From Anaerolineae bacterium (GTDB lineage: Bacteria > Chloroflexota > Anaerolineae > Promineifilales > Promineifilaceae), in assembly GCA_023382655.1 (NCBI GenBank), contig JAHDWK010000011.1, forward strand, positions 62,001-126,000: DNA of 64,000 nt. Direction: 5' to 3'. How positions within the stretch are numbered: position 1 is the first letter of the stretch; every line of letters starts with the position of its first letter. Shown one piece after another: positions 62,274-64,000 of the stretch. Made by a program: the position numbers and the translations under genes. The notes under the pieces are model-generated. The model did no database searches. It saw only the letters and a program-made list of their open reading frames with translations, and was not told where the DNA came from.

Positions 62274-62618
62274 TTAGTTCAACCGTTTTAACGGCCGTAC
62301 TCTGTATGCGCTTGTCCTATCACCAGTTTTCCAAAGAACCATCACAAATTCCTGGTCAGGTTCGTATTCTCGCACCAGGCGGTCAATATCGTTATCGTGC
62401 AGTTTGGCTAACAACTCTTGCGGTACATAACCAGACGGATGACCTTGCTCTGGCTTTTGCACGGTGGTATCTACGAGTAAAGCGCCACGGCCGTGTTCGT
62501 CAAAAGATGTGGTAGCCAAGAAAAAGAAAAGACCTGAATTGGCTCGAATCCAGGCAAGATCAGCCTCACGTTCTTGACGCGCCCAATCTGGTATCTCTCT
62601 TTTGTATTCGGCTGGCAT
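62274..62618 (-). CDS. Unknown 114-residue protein in the NACHT operon
   Basis: ATG 62618: MPAEYKREIPDWARQEREAD, then LAWIRANSGLFFFLATTSFD, a polar middle and VREYEPDQEFVMVLWKTGDR. Compact alpha/beta composition. No family recognised. A 35-bp gap separates it from the next gene. Confidence 0.5.
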   Translation of the reverse strand: MPAEYKREIPDWARQEREADLAWIRANSGLFFFLATTSFDEHGRGALLVDTTVQKPEQGHPSGYVPQELLAKLHDNDIDRLVREYEPDQEFVMVLWKTGDRTSAYRVRPLKRLN

Positions 62619-62689
62619 GAATTAAGGGGATAATTCCACTGTAGCAAAGGGGCAACGGGGATTCAAACAAGTGGGGGTGAAGGTGGGGT

Positions 62690-62970
62690 CTAATCCAGTT
62701 CCTCATCTCGCAGGATTTCGCGCAAAGTCTCCAGTAGTTGTTGTTCCTCACCTTCTGTTATTGCTGGACGATGGACAGCAAAACTTTCACCCATGACAGT
62801 GGTAAAGACACCCAGTGGGGTGGTGTCCGTGGGGATGACGCAACCAAGTTCATCTTGCCTGCTTCTACCATCATGAGACACAGACAATACTGAAAAGCTT
62901 CTGATACAGGCTTTGGTTGAGCGTTAATGAACTCAGCAAAATAGGCAACTTCAGAATGCAACTGGCTCAT
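62690..62970 (-). pseudogene. Small unknown gene with a frameshift
   Basis: ATG 62970 opens MSQLHSEVAYFAEFINAQPK and reaches LMMVEAGKMNLV, then becomes meaningless. The sense continues in a second frame from about 62860 (VIPTDTTPLGVFTTVMGESF and an acidic helix ending LRDEELD at 62690). Joined, the product is about 92 residues. One indel near 62855 explains it, unless it is a sequencing error. Similar small proteins accompany NACHT/EAD loci by recall only. Confidence 0.5.
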
Positions 62971-63083
62971 TTACCAACATCCGTTTAGGGATTTAGTTAA
63001 ATTCCTCACAGAAGATTCAAAGTATTGGCATCTAATCGACAAGGCTTTAATAGGGATAATAGTGGATTCAACACAAGAGTTGA

Positions 63084-64000
63084 TTATGTTGTATTTAACC
63101 CGATATTGTTAATGGCTTGAATCAATCGATCTATTTCTCTTTGCTTATTGTAATACCAATCGATTATCCAAATCCTGTGTATTTTCCAATTTAACTTTTC
63201 CAACTCTTGTTGTCTTAATCGGTCACGATCACGTGCCGTTCGTGACCGATAATAATTTGGCCCATCAAGCTCAATTCCAAGCAAGGCAATCTGTTCTTTT
63301 TCATCCAATACAGCAATAGGAATAGCTGCATTCGGCGGGCCTATATACGTCTTTACGCAATAACCGTTTGCTTCTAAAATGGTCACAATTTCTTCCTCAA
63401 TTTGCGACATCCGGGGGGCATGTATTTGGTTACTAGAAAAGCTATCCCGTAGAAGTTGCGAATTAATCTCGTCTTTTAGCAAATTGACGTCTGTGGATAC
63501 TTCAATCGGCCTATCTTGATATAACCCATCCCAATCTATATCTAGTCTATGTTGTTTACCGACTTGGATTAACCGACTGATATTTTCCCTTCGATAAAAG
63601 TAGAGGGCTAACTCTCTCGCCTTTCTTTGTTTTGTATCTCCTGGCAAATTTTCATAGTCAATGTCTAAATAAAGACAGAATTCTCTAAGATCTTCTAAAT
63701 CGAATCTTTGATTAAATACCGAAATCAGCTTTATAAGACGCTCACGCCCCTCTTCGTAAGTTTCGCTCTTCTGTAATGCTTGATGCATTTCTTCATAGCT
63801 TATTGTTAACCCCGTCTCTGCATACTCTAGATACTCTGCCAAAAATCGGGCACCCAGATTTGATGGGTTTCGCTCAAGTATGTCTCTTCCTCTTATACTG
63901 CTAAATATTACGCATTGTTTTTTCGCTCGCGTAGTTAATACATTTAATCTTCTATGACCACCCTCTTTACTTATAGGACCGAAATTGAGAGTTAGTCTTC
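63084..64000 (-). CDS. SF1 helicase with EAD-like domain and Vsr-like nuclease (5' part outside window)
   Basis: The frame is open from the right edge, so only the C-terminal 305 residues are seen. It begins with the end of a superfamily-1 helicase: LNFGPISKEGGHRRLNVLTT, RAKKQCVIFSSI (motif VI with the arginine finger). Next comes a small helical domain at 63.6-63.8 kb (FDLEDLREFCLYLDIDYENL, KARELALYFYRRENI) resembling effector-associated domains. Last is a Vsr/MTES_1575-type restriction-endonuclease fold (GYCVKTYIGPPNAAIPIAVL, IALLGIELDGPNYYRSRTAR, DRDRLRQQELEKLNWKIHRI). Such DUF4011-type helicase-nucleases are defence proteins. The EAD insertion would couple it to a partner bearing the same domain. 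Confidence 0.8.
   Translation of the reverse strand, partial: RLTLNFGPISKEGGHRRLNVLTTRAKKQCVIFSSIRGRDILERNPSNLGARFLAEYLEYAETGLTISYEEMHQALQKSETYEEGRERLIKLISVFNQRFDLEDLREFCLYLDIDYENLPGDTKQRKARELALYFYRRENISRLIQVGKQHRLDIDWDGLYQDRPIEVSTDVNLLKDEINSQLLRDSFSSNQIHAPRMSQIEEEIVTILEANGYCVKTYIGPPNAAIPIAVLDEKEQIALLGIELDGPNYYRSRTARDRDRLRQQELEKLNWKIHRIWIIDWYYNKQREIDRLIQAINNIGLNTT

Noticed and set aside
47113..64000. An integrase gene and right attachment site for the tRNA-Lys element
   Set aside because: I found no integrase and no second copy of the tRNA 3' end in the window; they are probably beyond the right edge.

Overview
The window looks like a chromosome segment of a Chloroflexota bacterium, probably Anaerolineae or a relative. 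Reasons: giant secreted FG-GAP/PKD/DUF11 proteins, a C-terminal (I/F)xLPxx(L/V)(R/K) signature on two secreted proteins, STAND ATPases, DUF2637 and Replic_Relax-type proteins, an F420/luciferase-like oxidoreductase, and intergenic hairpins of a style I associate with this phylum. Phylum is inferred from gene style, not measured. The 8-mer palindrome ACGGCCGT occurs about 60 times by eye (about 1 expected by chance). It is dense in the housekeeping part and nearly absent from 47-60 kb.

Layout. (1) 1-7.3 kb: a secreted M23-type peptidase with NBR1-like and DUF2341 domains (runs off the left edge), a small secreted protein, and an NB-ARC/TPR STAND protein whose 5' end is broken. (2) 7.3-14.5 kb: a decayed phage-like element on the minus strand (portal C-terminus, a small broken gene, scaffold, a small capsid-associated gene, truncated major capsid protein) next to a degenerate tRNA-Pro. 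A 3.6-kb cargo island (9.6-13.3 kb) on the opposite strand sits inside the structural genes. It carries a HEPN protein, two membrane proteins and a HTH-TM-ectodomain protein, with two duplicated promoters. (3) 14.6-23.4 kb: one gene for a 2905-residue extracellular repeat protein. (4) 23.5-27.7 kb: a large serine integrase, an inactive-looking resolvase-like protein and a DUF2637/wHTH membrane protein, ending exactly inside a comEC gene whose 5' part is missing. The last 230 bp of this element recur at 14.22-14.45 kb, so two related elements share one end. (5) 27.7-47.1 kb: chromosomal genes (comEC 3' part, Asp-box secreted protein, rhomboid, DUF2268 protease with MerR/TipAS regulator, tatABC, dihaem cytochrome c, histidine kinase, LLM oxidoreductase, flavin halogenase, chorismate synthase, AI-2E transporter) ending at tRNA-Lys. 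(6) 47.2 kb to the right edge: an integrated plasmid-like/ICE-like element at tRNA-Lys. It has HNH, excisionase-like HTH, DUF2958, two ATPase plus Replic_Relax pairs, a heavily structured origin-like intergenic region, a RHH-ParA-partition-like operon with iterons, then a defence-type block: a NACHT NTPase, four small unknown genes and a SF1 helicase fused to an effector-associated-like domain and a Vsr-like nuclease.

How the parts work together: regions 2, 4 and 6 are mobile DNA carrying immunity-type cargo (HEPN, NACHT, helicase-EAD-nuclease). Regions 1, 3 and 5 are host genes for envelope biogenesis, protein export, signalling and aromatic biosynthesis. The best candidates for undescribed systems are the HEPN cargo island inside the phage capsid genes, and the NACHT/small-gene/helicase-EAD block.
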